Source of the DNA: an uncultured Flavobacteriales bacterium | GTDB lineage: Bacteria; Bacteroidota; Bacteroidia; Flavobacteriales_D; Parvicellaceae | Direction of reading: 5' to 3' | NCBI GenBank assembly: GCA_943787725.1 | Contig: CALSNM010000009.1 | Location: forward strand, 62,001 to 126,000 | Length of the DNA stretch: 64,000 bases | Shown here: in pieces, positions 1-8,827 of the stretch | How the letters are laid out: the number at the start of each line of letters is the position of its first letter | Position numbering within the stretch: position 1 is the stretch's first letter | Notes under the pieces: generated by a model | Databases searched by the model: none | What the model was told of the DNA's origin: nothing | Seen by the model: only the letters and a program-made list of their open reading frames with translations | Made by a program: the position numbers and the translations under genes

Positions 1-117
1 GATGTAAAAAAACAATATTACTAGGTCCAATAGTAAAGCCAAAGCCCTACTTGATATTGGAGCTAGTTGATACTGAATGATAACGTTATGTGCAGTTACT
101 ATCTCTGTGGTTTTCAT
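1..117 (-). CDS. RDD family membrane protein, N-terminal fragment
   Basis: The minus strand opens with ATG at 117 and stays open for 39 codons to the window edge, so only the N-terminus is present. It starts MKTTEIVTAHNVIIQYQLAP and then enters a hydrophobic stretch with an R-A-L-A-L-L-L-D-L core, which resembles the first helix of RDD proteins (Arg-Asp-Asp type membrane proteins of unknown transport role). RDD genes commonly lie beside SpoIIM/MoxR/DUF58 clusters in Bacteroidota, and here the gene diverges from exactly such a cluster. The assignment rests on that short segment plus context; the rest of the gene is outside the window. Confidence 0.72.
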   Translation of the reverse strand, partial: MKTTEIVTAHNVIIQYQLAPISSRALALLLDLVILFFYI

Positions 118-201
118 TTCTGAAGCTAAATATAGGAAGGAATACTTCTTAAAATAAAAAAAATGGGTTTTATCTATTTTCTTTAACTCTTCTTTTCTCA
201 A

Positions 202-232
202 TTTGAGAAGTCAATTTTAACCCTTACATTTA
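202..232 (+). promoter_or_regulatory. Candidate promoter of the SpoIIM-MoxR-DUF58 operon
   Basis: TTTG at 202-205 is followed after exactly 19 bases by TACATTTA at 225-232, one base off the Bacteroidota -33/-7 pattern TTG-N19-TAnnTTTG. The start codon of the first gene is at 269, giving a leader of about 30 bases. A 7-bp palindrome (TTCTCAA-T-TTGAGAA, 195-209) covers the -33 element and could be an operator; that part is inference. Confidence 0.45.
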
Positions 233-268
233 GGAGTTATTTAACACAAAACTCCTGAGTAAAGCTCC

Positions 269-2134
269 ATGAAGGAAACAGCTTTTATTAATCAGAATAA
301 AAAAAAGTGGGCGAAATTCGAACGAATGTCCAAACAAAACCAGAGCGATCCGGATGAGCTGAGCGATTTGTTTATTGAAATAACAGATGATTTGGCTTAT
401 GCTAGAACTCATTATTCCAAAAGGTCTGTAAAAGTTTATTTAAACTCGCTTGCGCAAAAATCATTTCAAGGGATTTATAAAAAAAACCGTACGTCTTTTA
501 GTGTTTTTTTTCAGTTTTGGACAACCAGCCTTCCATTAGAAATGTTTAGAATCCGCAAGGCATTGCTTGCATCATTTATCGTTTTTTTTATCGGAATGCT
601 GATAGGCATGGTTTCTACAATGGATGACCCCGATTTCTTGGGAGCAGTAATAGGTTACGAATATGTTCATATGACCGAGCAAAACATTGCCAACGGAGAA
701 CCAATGAGTGTATACGGAAACAACGGAGGTGAAATGTATTCTTTTATTTCTATTGCTCAAAACAATTTAAGGGTAACTCTTATGGCTTTTGTTTTGGGAA
801 TATTTTTTTCTGTGGGTTCTGCTGTGTATATGTTTTTTAATGGAATAATGGTTGGTGCTTTTCAATGGTTTTTTAAAGTAAGGGGTCTTTTGCTAACCTC
901 TTTTTTAACTATTTGGGTACATGGCGCTTTCGAAATATCTGGGATAATAATTGCTGGCGCTGCGGGTATTACTCTTGGGAATGGTTTTATGTTTCCAGGA
1001 ACATTAACCCGAATGCAATCTTTATCGATTGCTGCAAAAAGAGGAGTGAAAGTGATTATTGGGTTATTCCCTGTCATTCTTTTTGCTGCTTTTATTGAGG
1101 GGTTCGCTTCGCGGCACACTGAGTGGCCAGACGCAATAAAGGGAGGAATCATCTTTTTAAGTTTTACTATTATGGTTTTCTATTTTGTTCTGTACCCTTA
1201 TATTGTGGCTAAAAAGCACCATTTCAATGAGAATGTATCTGAAAAACCAACTTTTGTTGAAAAGAAACCTTTTGAGTTATATAAAGTCCGTAATGTTGGC
1301 GGAATTTTTACAGATACGTTTGTCTTTTATAGAAAGTTTTTTCACTACTTCTCCAAAGTTTATTCATTCATTTTTCCTGCAACCATAACATATATTGTTT
1401 GGTTTTTTTATCAGTATCCTTATGGAGGTACAATTAATGACTGGTACGAAAATATGTCCATTGCTTTTGGTATTGGCAACAGTGCTTTTCGTTGGGAAAC
1501 TTTTAGTGTGCTTACTTTTCTTTTTTCTTTAAACGTCACAAGCGTCTTTTTTGCTTTTACAATAGCAAAAGGACAAGAAAAACCTAATAACCTTACAAAA
1601 GCTTTTTTAACATATATGTTAAAAAATGTTTGGAGGGTTGTTCCAATAGTTGGAGCAGCTCTGTTGTTAATGCAGGTCAATATTTGGATAATTTTTTTAG
1701 CCTGTTTTCTAATGCCATTTGCTCTATCTTTAAGTTTTCCTGGAGCTTTTGAAAACAGAAGGTTGTTTATGGGGATTGGACGCGGCCTTTTAATTGGAAA
1801 AAGGGGGTGGACTGCAGGCCTGGGTGTCTTTTTTATATTCTTGTTTATTCTGGGATTAATTTTCTTTTTTGCTTTTGGACCTGTGCAGGATTTAATAAAA
1901 ATGGTTTTGAATTGGTTCCTAATTTCAACAACGGATGACTATTTTCTAATAATGAACATTGTCGAAGCTTGTCTTTACATGTTAATAGCTCATTTCATAG
2001 TTCCTATTTTTTTTATTGCATTTAACGTGCTTTACCTAAGCACGGTTGAGAAGGAAGAGGCTTATGGTTTGTTTGAAAAGCTAAAGCGTTTTGGGAAGGG
2101 AAGTAAAATACACGAAGATGAAGAAGTTTTTTAA
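269..2134 (+). CDS. SpoIIM-family membrane protein fused to a second polytopic membrane domain
   Basis: This 621-residue protein is the first gene of the operon. The N-terminal part (about 1-320) has the stage II sporulation protein M layout: a soluble helical head with a YARTHYSKRSVKVYLNSLAQ-like segment, then about five membrane helices with conserved small residues. A basic linker (about 320-345) leads into a second, SpoIIM-unlike block of five or more helices ending in an acidic tail. Single-domain SpoIIM proteins are usually near 300-330 residues, so this is about twice the usual size and looks like a fusion with a neighbouring membrane gene. In Bacteroidota such proteins accompany MoxR/DUF58 and have no role in sporulation. 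A function at the cell envelope is inferred from context only. The downstream gene begins 3 bases after the stop. Confidence 0.82.
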   Translation: MKETAFINQNKKKWAKFERMSKQNQSDPDELSDLFIEITDDLAYARTHYSKRSVKVYLNSLAQKSFQGIYKKNRTSFSVFFQFWTTSLPLEMFRIRKALLASFIVFFIGMLIGMVSTMDDPDFLGAVIGYEYVHMTEQNIANGEPMSVYGNNGGEMYSFISIAQNNLRVTLMAFVLGIFFSVGSAVYMFFNGIMVGAFQWFFKVRGLLLTSFLTIWVHGAFEISGIIIAGAAGITLGNGFMFPGTLTRMQSLSIAAKRGVKVIIGLFPVILFAAFIEGFASRHTEWPDAIKGGIIFLSFTIMVFYFVLYPYIVAKKHHFNENVSEKPTFVEKKPFELYKVRNVGGIFTDTFVFYRKFFHYFSKVYSFIFPATITYIVWFFYQYPYGGTINDWYENMSIAFGIGNSAFRWETFSVLTFLFSLNVTSVFFAFTIAKGQEKPNNLTKAFLTYMLKNVWRVVPIVGAALLLMQVNIWIIFLACFLMPFALSLSFPGAFENRRLFMGIGRGLLIGKRGWTAGLGVFFIFLFILGLIFFFAFGPVQDLIKMVLNWFLISTTDDYFLIMNIVEACLYMLIAHFIVPIFFIAFNVLYLSTVEKEEAYGLFEKLKRFGKGSKIHEDEEVF

Positions 2135-2137
2135 AAG

Positions 2138-3058
2138 ATGAGGCGGTTTATTATACATAACATTCTCCTTTCAGTATTGAGCTGTCTTACACAAGTCTCT
2201 GCACAAGAACCTTCTGCGCAAAACAATTATGTAAATTCTGCACAAGAAAAATATAGTTTTAATAAAAAGAAGTGGAGTAGCCTAAAGGATCGTGTCATTA
2301 ACGAGTCTGGAGGAGCTTATAGCTCATATAACGGAGGGGTTGAAGGCAGTTATTATAATTACGACAACGAAGATAACGAAGGGAAGTATAGCGAGTACAA
2401 AAATGACGACGACCAATACGCTTATGAGGAGGATCAGGCTTATTCTGAGGGGGGTGGGTTAGAAGACAAAGGCGATGGAGGGGCAAATTATCACCCAGAA
2501 GAGGACAATGCGGAATACGGGCAACAAGGTTATCATCCTAAAGAAAAAAAGTTTAAGCGGACCAATCGAAACAATACTAGTATTTCGCCTGGAGGCGACA
2601 TGGGGTTTCTTCAATATGTCTCATTTGGGATATTAGCAATTTTACTTAGCTTCCTGATTTATCAGCTGTTTGTTAAAGCGTCTTTTGACGACAAGGGGTC
2701 GAAAATTGTTGATGATTTTGAAGAACTAGCTCCAACTCAAATACCAAAATCGGAATTGGAGCTTCTGATAGAAAAAGCGCTAGCTAACGATGATTTTAGA
2801 GGAGCAATTAGACTCTATTTTATTTTTATTATTAAAGGCTTGAGTGAGAAAGGGTGGATAAGGTGGGAAAAGAAAAAAACCAACTTTTCATACTTAATCG
2901 AAATGAGAGGTAAGCCTCAATACGAATCGTTTAATGACGTTGTGTCGATCTATGAATTGGTTTGGTATGGAAATTACAGTGTACAAAAAGAAGATTTTAA
3001 TTCTTTAGAGCCGAGGTTTAAAAGTTTGTTAAACAATTTAAATTCTGGAAGTAAGTAG
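2138..3058 (+). CDS. DUF4129 domain-containing membrane protein
   Basis: The 306-residue product has an N-terminal signal peptide ending near a VSAQ site (about residue 23), a long low-complexity acidic stretch rich in Tyr, Asp, Glu and Gly (about 65-135), one membrane helix (about 163-182) and a C-terminal cytoplasmic domain (about 205-300) of DUF4129 type, with the typical A-x-x-x-x-D-F-R-x-A-I-R-L-Y-F signature. It starts 3 bases after the SpoIIM gene and ends 2 bases before the next gene, so the genes are almost certainly co-transcribed and translationally coupled. DUF4129 proteins recur in MoxR-DUF58 clusters; biochemical function is unknown. The acidic linker would lie in the periplasm if the signal peptide is cleaved. 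Confidence 0.8.
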   Translation: MRRFIIHNILLSVLSCLTQVSAQEPSAQNNYVNSAQEKYSFNKKKWSSLKDRVINESGGAYSSYNGGVEGSYYNYDNEDNEGKYSEYKNDDDQYAYEEDQAYSEGGGLEDKGDGGANYHPEEDNAEYGQQGYHPKEKKFKRTNRNNTSISPGGDMGFLQYVSFGILAILLSFLIYQLFVKASFDDKGSKIVDDFEELAPTQIPKSELELLIEKALANDDFRGAIRLYFIFIIKGLSEKGWIRWEKKKTNFSYLIEMRGKPQYESFNDVVSIYELVWYGNYSVQKEDFNSLEPRFKSLLNNLNSGSK

Positions 3059-3060
3059 TT

Positions 3061-4389
3061 GTGGGGTTGTCTAAAAAATATTTGATTTTAGGAGGTGCAT
3101 TAGCAGTGGTGTTGGTGTTGGTTTATTTCTTAGGAGGGGGCTATCAATCAAATTTAAGTATAAAAAAGAGTTTTGAGCGTTCTCAGGCTGATTCCTTGAC
3201 AATAAAAAAGCCCATTAATCCAGCGGGAACTTTTTTACTGTATCACTTATTAAAAAACCACAAAAACACCGCTTCTCTTCAAAAAATACAAACCACTCAA
3301 GACGTCTCTCTTTCGGAATTGCTGCCAAAAGAACGAAAAAATGACTGCAACAACATATACTTTACTATTGCAGAAGACGTGAATTTAAGCGAAAGCGATA
3401 GTGATTGGTTGTTAAAGTTTGTTGAAGCAGGAAATTGCGCGTTTATAGCGTGTGAAAGCTTGTCAAATAAGGTTCGAACTGCTATTTCGGATAACTCCTA
3501 TTTTAGATTTAACTCGTATTATGACACTTCTTTTGTGTTAAACTTTTGTCACCCCAAACTCTTACAAGAAACCCCTATTGAAATCAAAAATTCGGAACTA
3601 AATAGTCACAGTCTCCCAAGATATAAAAACTGGAAGTATTTTCTAGACACTGATTTGGGAGGAGAGTTTGTGCGAATAGCGTATAACAGTAATAAGGATT
3701 ACCCTATATGTATCCGTTTACAATATGGTAAAGGTTTTTTTATTATTCACTCAACACCTTCTGCTTTTTCGAATTACAACATGTTTAACACAGGGGGTAA
3801 ATACCACACTGAAGCGGTTTTTTCCCATTTGCCAAAAGGAAATATATATTGGCACCATGACTTTGGAAAATATTCGCCTTATAGGGGTGTTCCGCAGCCG
3901 ACATATTCTAAGCAGGGTAGTTCGAATGAAGTAAACTATCCAAAATCAAGCCCTTTACAATATATAATGAGGGTACCCGCCTTGTTTACTGCTCTAATCT
4001 TGTTAATTGTTGGGGTTTTATTGTATATGATATTTCAAAGTAAAAGAAGGCAGCGAATCATTCCAGCCATAGAATCTAATGAAAACTCGAGCGTAGAGTT
4101 TGTACAAACAGTAAGTAGATTATACTTTCAGCAAAAAAGACACGACAAATTAATTAAGCACAAGGAATTAATTTTCTTATCTTTTTTACGACAACACTAC
4201 TATATTTCTTCTCCAAAAACTACACCTGGTTTTATTACTAAAGTTGCTCAAAAGTCTGGCGTCGGAGAAAAACATGTAAAAGATATTTTCACTACTCTTA
4301 AGAAAGGAAAGGAGAATAAGAATATTTCGGAAAGCGAACTAATAAGCCTATATAATAAACTTGAGTATTTTTATAAAAATTGCCACTAA
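3061..4389 (+). CDS. DUF4350 domain-containing membrane protein
   Basis: The frame starts with GTG 2 bases after the previous stop; no better ATG is available before the first membrane helix (about 7-25). The 442-residue protein then has a periplasmic-type domain (about 40-300) resembling DUF4350, including the early N-P-A-G-T-F-L-L-Y-H-L motif where the domain folds like a GATase/ThuA-like module, a second membrane helix (about 308-328) and a cytoplasmic C-terminal tail. Proteins of this type sit between DUF4129 and MoxR genes in Bacteroidota. No catalytic residue can be assigned. The role as a membrane partner of the MoxR ATPase is inference from gene order. Confidence 0.78.
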   Translation: MGLSKKYLILGGALAVVLVLVYFLGGGYQSNLSIKKSFERSQADSLTIKKPINPAGTFLLYHLLKNHKNTASLQKIQTTQDVSLSELLPKERKNDCNNIYFTIAEDVNLSESDSDWLLKFVEAGNCAFIACESLSNKVRTAISDNSYFRFNSYYDTSFVLNFCHPKLLQETPIEIKNSELNSHSLPRYKNWKYFLDTDLGGEFVRIAYNSNKDYPICIRLQYGKGFFIIHSTPSAFSNYNMFNTGGKYHTEAVFSHLPKGNIYWHHDFGKYSPYRGVPQPTYSKQGSSNEVNYPKSSPLQYIMRVPALFTALILLIVGVLLYMIFQSKRRQRIIPAIESNENSSVEFVQTVSRLYFQQKRHDKLIKHKELIFLSFLRQHYYISSPKTTPGFITKVAQKSGVGEKHVKDIFTTLKKGKENKNISESELISLYNKLEYFYKNCH

Positions 4390-4399
4390 ACAAATAACT

Positions 4400-5482
4400 A
4401 TGGAAGACAATAATAGCAAGCCTGAAAAAGATGAAAGCGCATTCGAAGACCCTATAAACAAGGCTTTAAGTGCCTCCGAAACCCCTTTAAGTTCTATGCC
4501 TCCTGTTCGACCGAGCGAGTTTGGTTCACCAAGAGTTGATTTATCCTTGTTAAACTCCAAGGTTGGGGCGGCTAGAATAGAAATTGGAAAGTATCTTATT
4601 GGGCAACATGAGATGGTTGATTTGCTATTAATTGGCTTGTTTTGCGGAGGACATGTTTTGCTAGAAGGTGTTCCTGGTGTTGCAAAAACGCTAACCGCAA
4701 AAGTTTTATCCAAAACACTATCGGTTGATTTTTCTAGAATCCAGTTTACTCCAGATTTAATGCCTTCTGACATTATAGGAACATCAGTGTATAATTTAAA
4801 GTCAGGCGAGTTTATTTTCAAAAAGGGTCCCGTTTTCACGAATATCGTGCTTATAGATGAAATTAATAGAGCTCCTGCAAAAACTCAATCAGCATTATTC
4901 GAGGTAATGGAAGAAAGGCAGATTACCTATGACGGAGTGCAGTACGATCTTGATTTTCCATTTTTAGTGATCGCAACACAAAATCCAATTGAACAGGAGG
5001 GGACGTACAGGCTTCCTGAAGCTCAATTAGATCGATTTCTTTTCAAGGTTAACCTTCATTACCCAACCTTAGAAGAGGAAAAAGAAATACTAGTCCGATA
5101 TCGAAAAAAGCACGAAACAAACATAGAAAACGTTCAGGGTTTGTTTTCAAAAAGTGATTTGAGCGCGATACAAAACACTATAGAACAGGTTACACTAGAC
5201 GACTCTTTAGTGGGGTATATTGCAAATATTACCCATGAAACAAGGTCCCATGGCAAGCTCTACTTGGGTGGGTCCCCTCGGGCATCCCTCTCTATGATGA
5301 AAACTTCAAAAGCTATAGCTGCTATGAAGGGAAGGGATTTTGTTATTCCAGATGACGTGCAGTATGTGGCTTTTCACGTATTAAACCATAGAATCATTTT
5401 AACCCCTGAAGCCGAAATGGAGGGAATGGACGCATCAATAATTATTCAAGAAATAATTCAAAAGGTAGAAGTCCCAAGATAG
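4400..5482 (+). CDS. MoxR-family AAA+ ATPase
   Basis: I chose the ATG at 4400 (product MEDNNSKPEK..., 360 residues) rather than a TTG at 4361, because the latter overlaps the upstream stop and adds nothing conserved. The MoxR-type Walker A GVPGVAKT lies near residue 90, Walker B LIDEINRAP near 152, and the sensor region with the characteristic ATQNPIEQEGTYRLPEAQLD near 193-212. The last 100 residues form the helical lid (GGSPRASLSMMK). MoxR ATPases act as chaperones or metal-insertion factors for VWA-domain proteins; the DUF58 protein that follows is the expected partner. The N-terminal 40 residues are acidic and not conserved in the family. Confidence 0.93.
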   Translation: MEDNNSKPEKDESAFEDPINKALSASETPLSSMPPVRPSEFGSPRVDLSLLNSKVGAARIEIGKYLIGQHEMVDLLLIGLFCGGHVLLEGVPGVAKTLTAKVLSKTLSVDFSRIQFTPDLMPSDIIGTSVYNLKSGEFIFKKGPVFTNIVLIDEINRAPAKTQSALFEVMEERQITYDGVQYDLDFPFLVIATQNPIEQEGTYRLPEAQLDRFLFKVNLHYPTLEEEKEILVRYRKKHETNIENVQGLFSKSDLSAIQNTIEQVTLDDSLVGYIANITHETRSHGKLYLGGSPRASLSMMKTSKAIAAMKGRDFVIPDDVQYVAFHVLNHRIILTPEAEMEGMDASIIIQEIIQKVEVPR

Positions 5483-5489
5483 CTCAGCC

Positions 5490-6824
5490 ATGATTACCTT
5501 TTTTAAACAGTTATATATACGCAACAACTTCTTCCTTTATTGGGTGATTGTGGTTGCCCTATTTTGTGTGGGTTTTGGAGTGCCATTTGTGTATCCAATT
5601 GCACAGGTTGCTTTTATTGCGTTAATGGCAATAACAATGCTCGATTTGTTTATTCTTTTCTTTAGTAGGTCAAAGATTAAGGCAATTAGGTTAGTGAACA
5701 CACAACTTTCTTTAGGGGATAAAAATACTGTTCGAATAAAAGTAAGTAGCACTTATAAAATACCTGTTAGTTTGAGGATAATAGACGAGTTGCCTTACCA
5801 ATTGCAAGTTAGGGGTTTTGAGGAATGGCTGTTTTTAGGCCCTGGGGAATCCAAAGAGATTGTTTACTTAATTCAACCCAACCTAAGGGGGGTGTATTTG
5901 TTTCAAGACATTAACATATATGTCTCCACTGTTTTGAGGATTATTGAAAGAGGAATTACAATAAAAGCGAAACAAGAGGTTGCTGTTTACCCTTCTATAT
6001 TGCAAATGAAGAAATATGAGCTACAAGTATTTTCTAAAACAGCCATTTTCCAAGGTATTAAAAAGATTAGGAGAGCTGGAAACAACAATGAGTTTGAACA
6101 AATAAAAACATATGTGCAAGGTGATGATATTAGGTCCGTTAACTGGAAGGCTACAAGTAGAAAAGGAGAATTGATGGTAAACCAATATCAAGACGAACGT
6201 TCTCAACAAGTATATTGTGTAATTGACAAAAGCAGGTCTATGCGCATGCCTTTCGATAGTTTAACGTTGTTAGATCACTCTATTAATTGTGCTTTATCGC
6301 TCTCAAATATTATATTAAAAAAAAACGATAAGGTGGGGGTGGTAACTTTTTCTAATAAGCTCGGATCTAGGTTGCCAGCAGAAAACACCTCAACACAACT
6401 AAGGAGAATAATGGGATTGCTTTATCGGCAAAAAACGCAATTCATGGAGTCTAATTATGAGCGTTTATATTTTGGCCTCAGAAACACCATTAAAGGGCGA
6501 AGCATGGTATTGCTTTTTACAAACTTTGAAAGTATGTATGCCTTAAAAAGAAACCTGGCTCTATTGCGAAGAATTAATCAACAACACTTATTGGTCGTTG
6601 TTTTTTTTGAAAACTCTGAATTAACGAAGGCTGCAAAAATGGAAAGTAACCATGTAAAAGACATTTATGTGAAAACTTTGGCTGCAAAATTTGCTTTAGA
6701 AAAAGAATTAATTGCTTTCGAGTTGAGAAAATATGGTATACAAAGTGTGTTAACTAAGCCTGAAAACCTGTCTGTAGACACAATCAATAAATACCTAGAA
6801 CTAAAATCAAGAGGGATGCTTTAA
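5490..6824 (+). CDS. DUF58 domain-containing protein (VWA-like partner of MoxR)
   Basis: This 444-residue protein has two N-terminal membrane helices (about 15-55), a beta-rich region (about 60-170) and the DUF58 core (about 190-270), including the conserved D-D-I-R-S-V-N-W-K-A-T-S-R signature followed by a VWA-like strand with DKSRSM, a MIDAS-like DxSxS variant. It is the last gene of the operon, 7 bases after MoxR, and it ends 14 bases from a convergent gene. DUF58 proteins are membrane-anchored and are thought to be MoxR clients. The cell process served by this cluster is not shown by the sequence; envelope integrity is the usual suggestion. Confidence 0.9.
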   Translation: MITFFKQLYIRNNFFLYWVIVVALFCVGFGVPFVYPIAQVAFIALMAITMLDLFILFFSRSKIKAIRLVNTQLSLGDKNTVRIKVSSTYKIPVSLRIIDELPYQLQVRGFEEWLFLGPGESKEIVYLIQPNLRGVYLFQDINIYVSTVLRIIERGITIKAKQEVAVYPSILQMKKYELQVFSKTAIFQGIKKIRRAGNNNEFEQIKTYVQGDDIRSVNWKATSRKGELMVNQYQDERSQQVYCVIDKSRSMRMPFDSLTLLDHSINCALSLSNIILKKNDKVGVVTFSNKLGSRLPAENTSTQLRRIMGLLYRQKTQFMESNYERLYFGLRNTIKGRSMVLLFTNFESMYALKRNLALLRRINQQHLLVVVFFENSELTKAAKMESNHVKDIYVKTLAAKFALEKELIAFELRKYGIQSVLTKPENLSVDTINKYLELKSRGML

Positions 6825-6838
6825 GCTTCAATAAAAAA

Positions 6839-7903
6839 CTAAGTTTTTTTTTCCTTTTTTTTCCTGTTTAAAATGTTTGTTTGAATGTTTATTGATTCCT
6901 CGTGAATTACCTTTAATATTCTTTGAATAAAATCTTCTGAAACCCCTGCTTCTCTTGCCATTTTCTTTCTATCGTTAATAATTTTTTTCCACCTATCCGC
7001 TTGCAAAATTGTGATTTCATTATCTTTTTTATGATCTCCTATTTCTTCTACCGTATTCATTCTATTTGATAATAGGTTAATAATTTCTTCATCTAAACCG
7101 TCTATTTTCTTGCGTAAAACATCTAGCTTATTCTTAAGTGTTTTATTGTTAACCTTTGGTTCACGAACCACAAGTTTAGATAATATTTGTTGAAGCTTTT
7201 TCGGTGTTATTTGCTGTTTTGAATCACTCCACGCTTCATCTGGGCTAACATGGCTCTCTATCATCAAGCCATCCATTTCCAAATCCAATGCTTTTTGTGC
7301 GATTACCTTAATCATACTCCTATTACCCCCTATATGGCTTGGATCGCAAATGATTGGTATCTCGGGAAAAATTCTCATAAGCTCTATGGGTATCTCCCAT
7401 TTTGGTGTGTTTCGATAAGCTGATTTTTCAAAACTAGAAAAGCCTCTGTGAATTGCTTTTATATTATTAATTCCTGCTTGAAAAATGCGTTCTATGGCTC
7501 CTACCCACAATTGTAAGTCAGGGTTTACCGGATTTTTTACCATAACAGGTATGTCTATTCCTTTCAGCGCATTTGCTATTTCTTGAACAGAAAAAGGGTT
7601 CGCCACTGTTCTGGCCCCTATCCAAAGTATGTCAATGTTGTTTTTTAATGCAAGTTCAACATGTCTAGTGTTTGCCACCTCTGTTGTTACCGGAAGATTG
7701 ACTGCGTCACCTGTTTCTTTTAACCATTGTAATCCTGTTTCACCAACACCTTCAAAAGAGTTTGGGCGAGTTCGAGGTTTCCATATACCTGCTCTTAAAC
7801 AATCAATTGAGTTATGCTTAACTAATTGTTTGGCTGTCTTTAGCAATTGATCTTTCGTCTCAGCACTGCAAGGCCCACTAATTATATATGGTCTTTTCTT
7901 CAC
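6839..7903 (-). CDS. Bifunctional 3-deoxy-7-phosphoheptulonate synthase / chorismate mutase
   Basis: The N-terminal part (about 1-255) is a class I-beta DAHP synthase: the start holds SGPCSAET, followed by RAGIWKPRTRP, and IICDPSHIGGNR near 190, all typical of the phosphoenolpyruvate/erythrose-4-phosphate barrel. The C-terminal part (about 262-354) is an AroQ-type chorismate mutase with the LRKKIDGLDEEIINLLSNRM helix. In this order the fusion is common in Bacteroidota, where the mutase domain gives allosteric control of the shikimate pathway by aromatic end products. The start overlaps the end of the upstream gene by 26 bases, so it is probably translated from the same transcript. A basic Lys-rich tail (RKKKEKKT) closes the protein. 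Confidence 0.93.
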   Translation of the reverse strand: MKKRPYIISGPCSAETKDQLLKTAKQLVKHNSIDCLRAGIWKPRTRPNSFEGVGETGLQWLKETGDAVNLPVTTEVANTRHVELALKNNIDILWIGARTVANPFSVQEIANALKGIDIPVMVKNPVNPDLQLWVGAIERIFQAGINNIKAIHRGFSSFEKSAYRNTPKWEIPIELMRIFPEIPIICDPSHIGGNRSMIKVIAQKALDLEMDGLMIESHVSPDEAWSDSKQQITPKKLQQILSKLVVREPKVNNKTLKNKLDVLRKKIDGLDEEIINLLSNRMNTVEEIGDHKKDNEITILQADRWKKIINDRKKMAREAGVSEDFIQRILKVIHEESINIQTNILNRKKKEKKT

Positions 7904-8813
7904 TTGATATTCTTTTCCATTTTTTAATTAAATACCTTCTATACAAGTCGTTTTTTTTTAGACTTGCTCCTACCTTATATTCTATAAAGGGTTGCTTTTT
8001 CTTTGGGTCAATAAACCCTCTAATGGCATACTTTTCTCCCTTTGTGATCAGCATTAACTTAGTTGATATAGCTAAACTATCTTCTATACAGCTGCAATCA
8101 TTCGTATAACTAAAAGATATTTCTCCTACAGTGTCTTTGTTAATGTCTGTTAGTTCTATTGATTCAATATTATGACCAGAAAAAATATTTAAATCACACT
8201 TTTTTACATAATCAGTAAGTTTTCGTACTAATTTAAACTCATTATTTGCTTTTAAAAAGTGATATATGTACAAATGTGTGCTGTGGTTTTTTGCGTCCAT
8301 TTGAGACGACCTAAGTATTATGTTTTCTCCTTCTTTATCTACCCACTGAAAACCATCAACAACATCTCCCCATATTAACTGTTTATTGTTAAAATTAACG
8401 AATTCATATGTGAAGAGCTGAAGTAACGCATTTGGACTTGGATCATAAACAATTTTTCCGAAAGCAACTTTTTGTTTTTTTACCTCAATATGCCAGTTAA
8501 ACAGGGTTATGGTGTCTTTGTTAAATTTTCCTCTTGTATGGTTAAACTCGTCGGGGAAAATCAACTTTCCAACATTGTCATCATCTACCTCAATTATTTT
8601 AACAAATGCTGTTTTTTGATTAGACAAAACAAATTTAGCCTCGTATAATCCACTTTCCCCCCACTTATCTTGAATTGAAAATTCAAAATCTTTAGAAATA
8701 CCATGTTCCCATGTTTGAGCAAAGTAATTTGGAAAGTAAAAAAACAAAAAAAGGCTAAAAACACATTTTAAGAAAGCGTTTTTAGCCTTTAGTCGTTTTT
8801 TATAAATATACAT
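7878..8813 (-). CDS. Secreted hypothetical protein, possibly M949_RS01915-like
   Basis: The 311-residue product has a signal peptide with a long aromatic core (LFLFFYFPNYFAQ) and an apparent cleavage after FAQ near residue 33. The mature part is beta-rich without a recognised catalytic motif. A segment near 215-245 (E-L-T-D-I-N-K-D-T-V-G-E-I-S-F-S-Y) resembles calcium-binding or FG-GAP-like strands and the family annotated from Riemerella as M949_RS01915 surface polysaccharide protein; that match is from memory and weak. The only ATG start is at 8813, and the codons for the signal peptide fold into a strong hairpin (8750-8790) that looks like the terminator of the upstream regulator gene. Confidence 0.72.
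   Translation of the reverse strand: MYIYKKRLKAKNAFLKCVFSLFLFFYFPNYFAQTWEHGISKDFEFSIQDKWGESGLYEAKFVLSNQKTAFVKIIEVDDDNVGKLIFPDEFNHTRGKFNKDTITLFNWHIEVKKQKVAFGKIVYDPSPNALLQLFTYEFVNFNNKQLIWGDVVDGFQWVDKEGENIILRSSQMDAKNHSTHLYIYHFLKANNEFKLVRKLTDYVKKCDLNIFSGHNIESIELTDINKDTVGEISFSYTNDCSCIEDSLAISTKLMLITKGEKYAIRGFIDPKKKQPFIEYKVGASLKKNDLYRRYLIKKWKRISSEEKTIYN
8750..8790 (-). terminator. Intrinsic terminator of the LytTR regulator operon, inside the next gene's 5' end
   Basis: A perfect 13-bp inverted repeat, AAAGGCTAAAAAC at 8750-8762 and GTTTTTAGCCTTT at 8778-8790, encloses a 15-base loop. Read on the minus strand it is followed by TTTTGTTTTTTT, the form of a Rho-independent terminator. It sits 38 bases beyond the stop of the response regulator (8828), yet within codons 8-22 of the following gene. 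It may attenuate rather than abolish read-through. Confidence 0.7.
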
Positions 8814-8827
8814 TTTTCCGTATAAGT

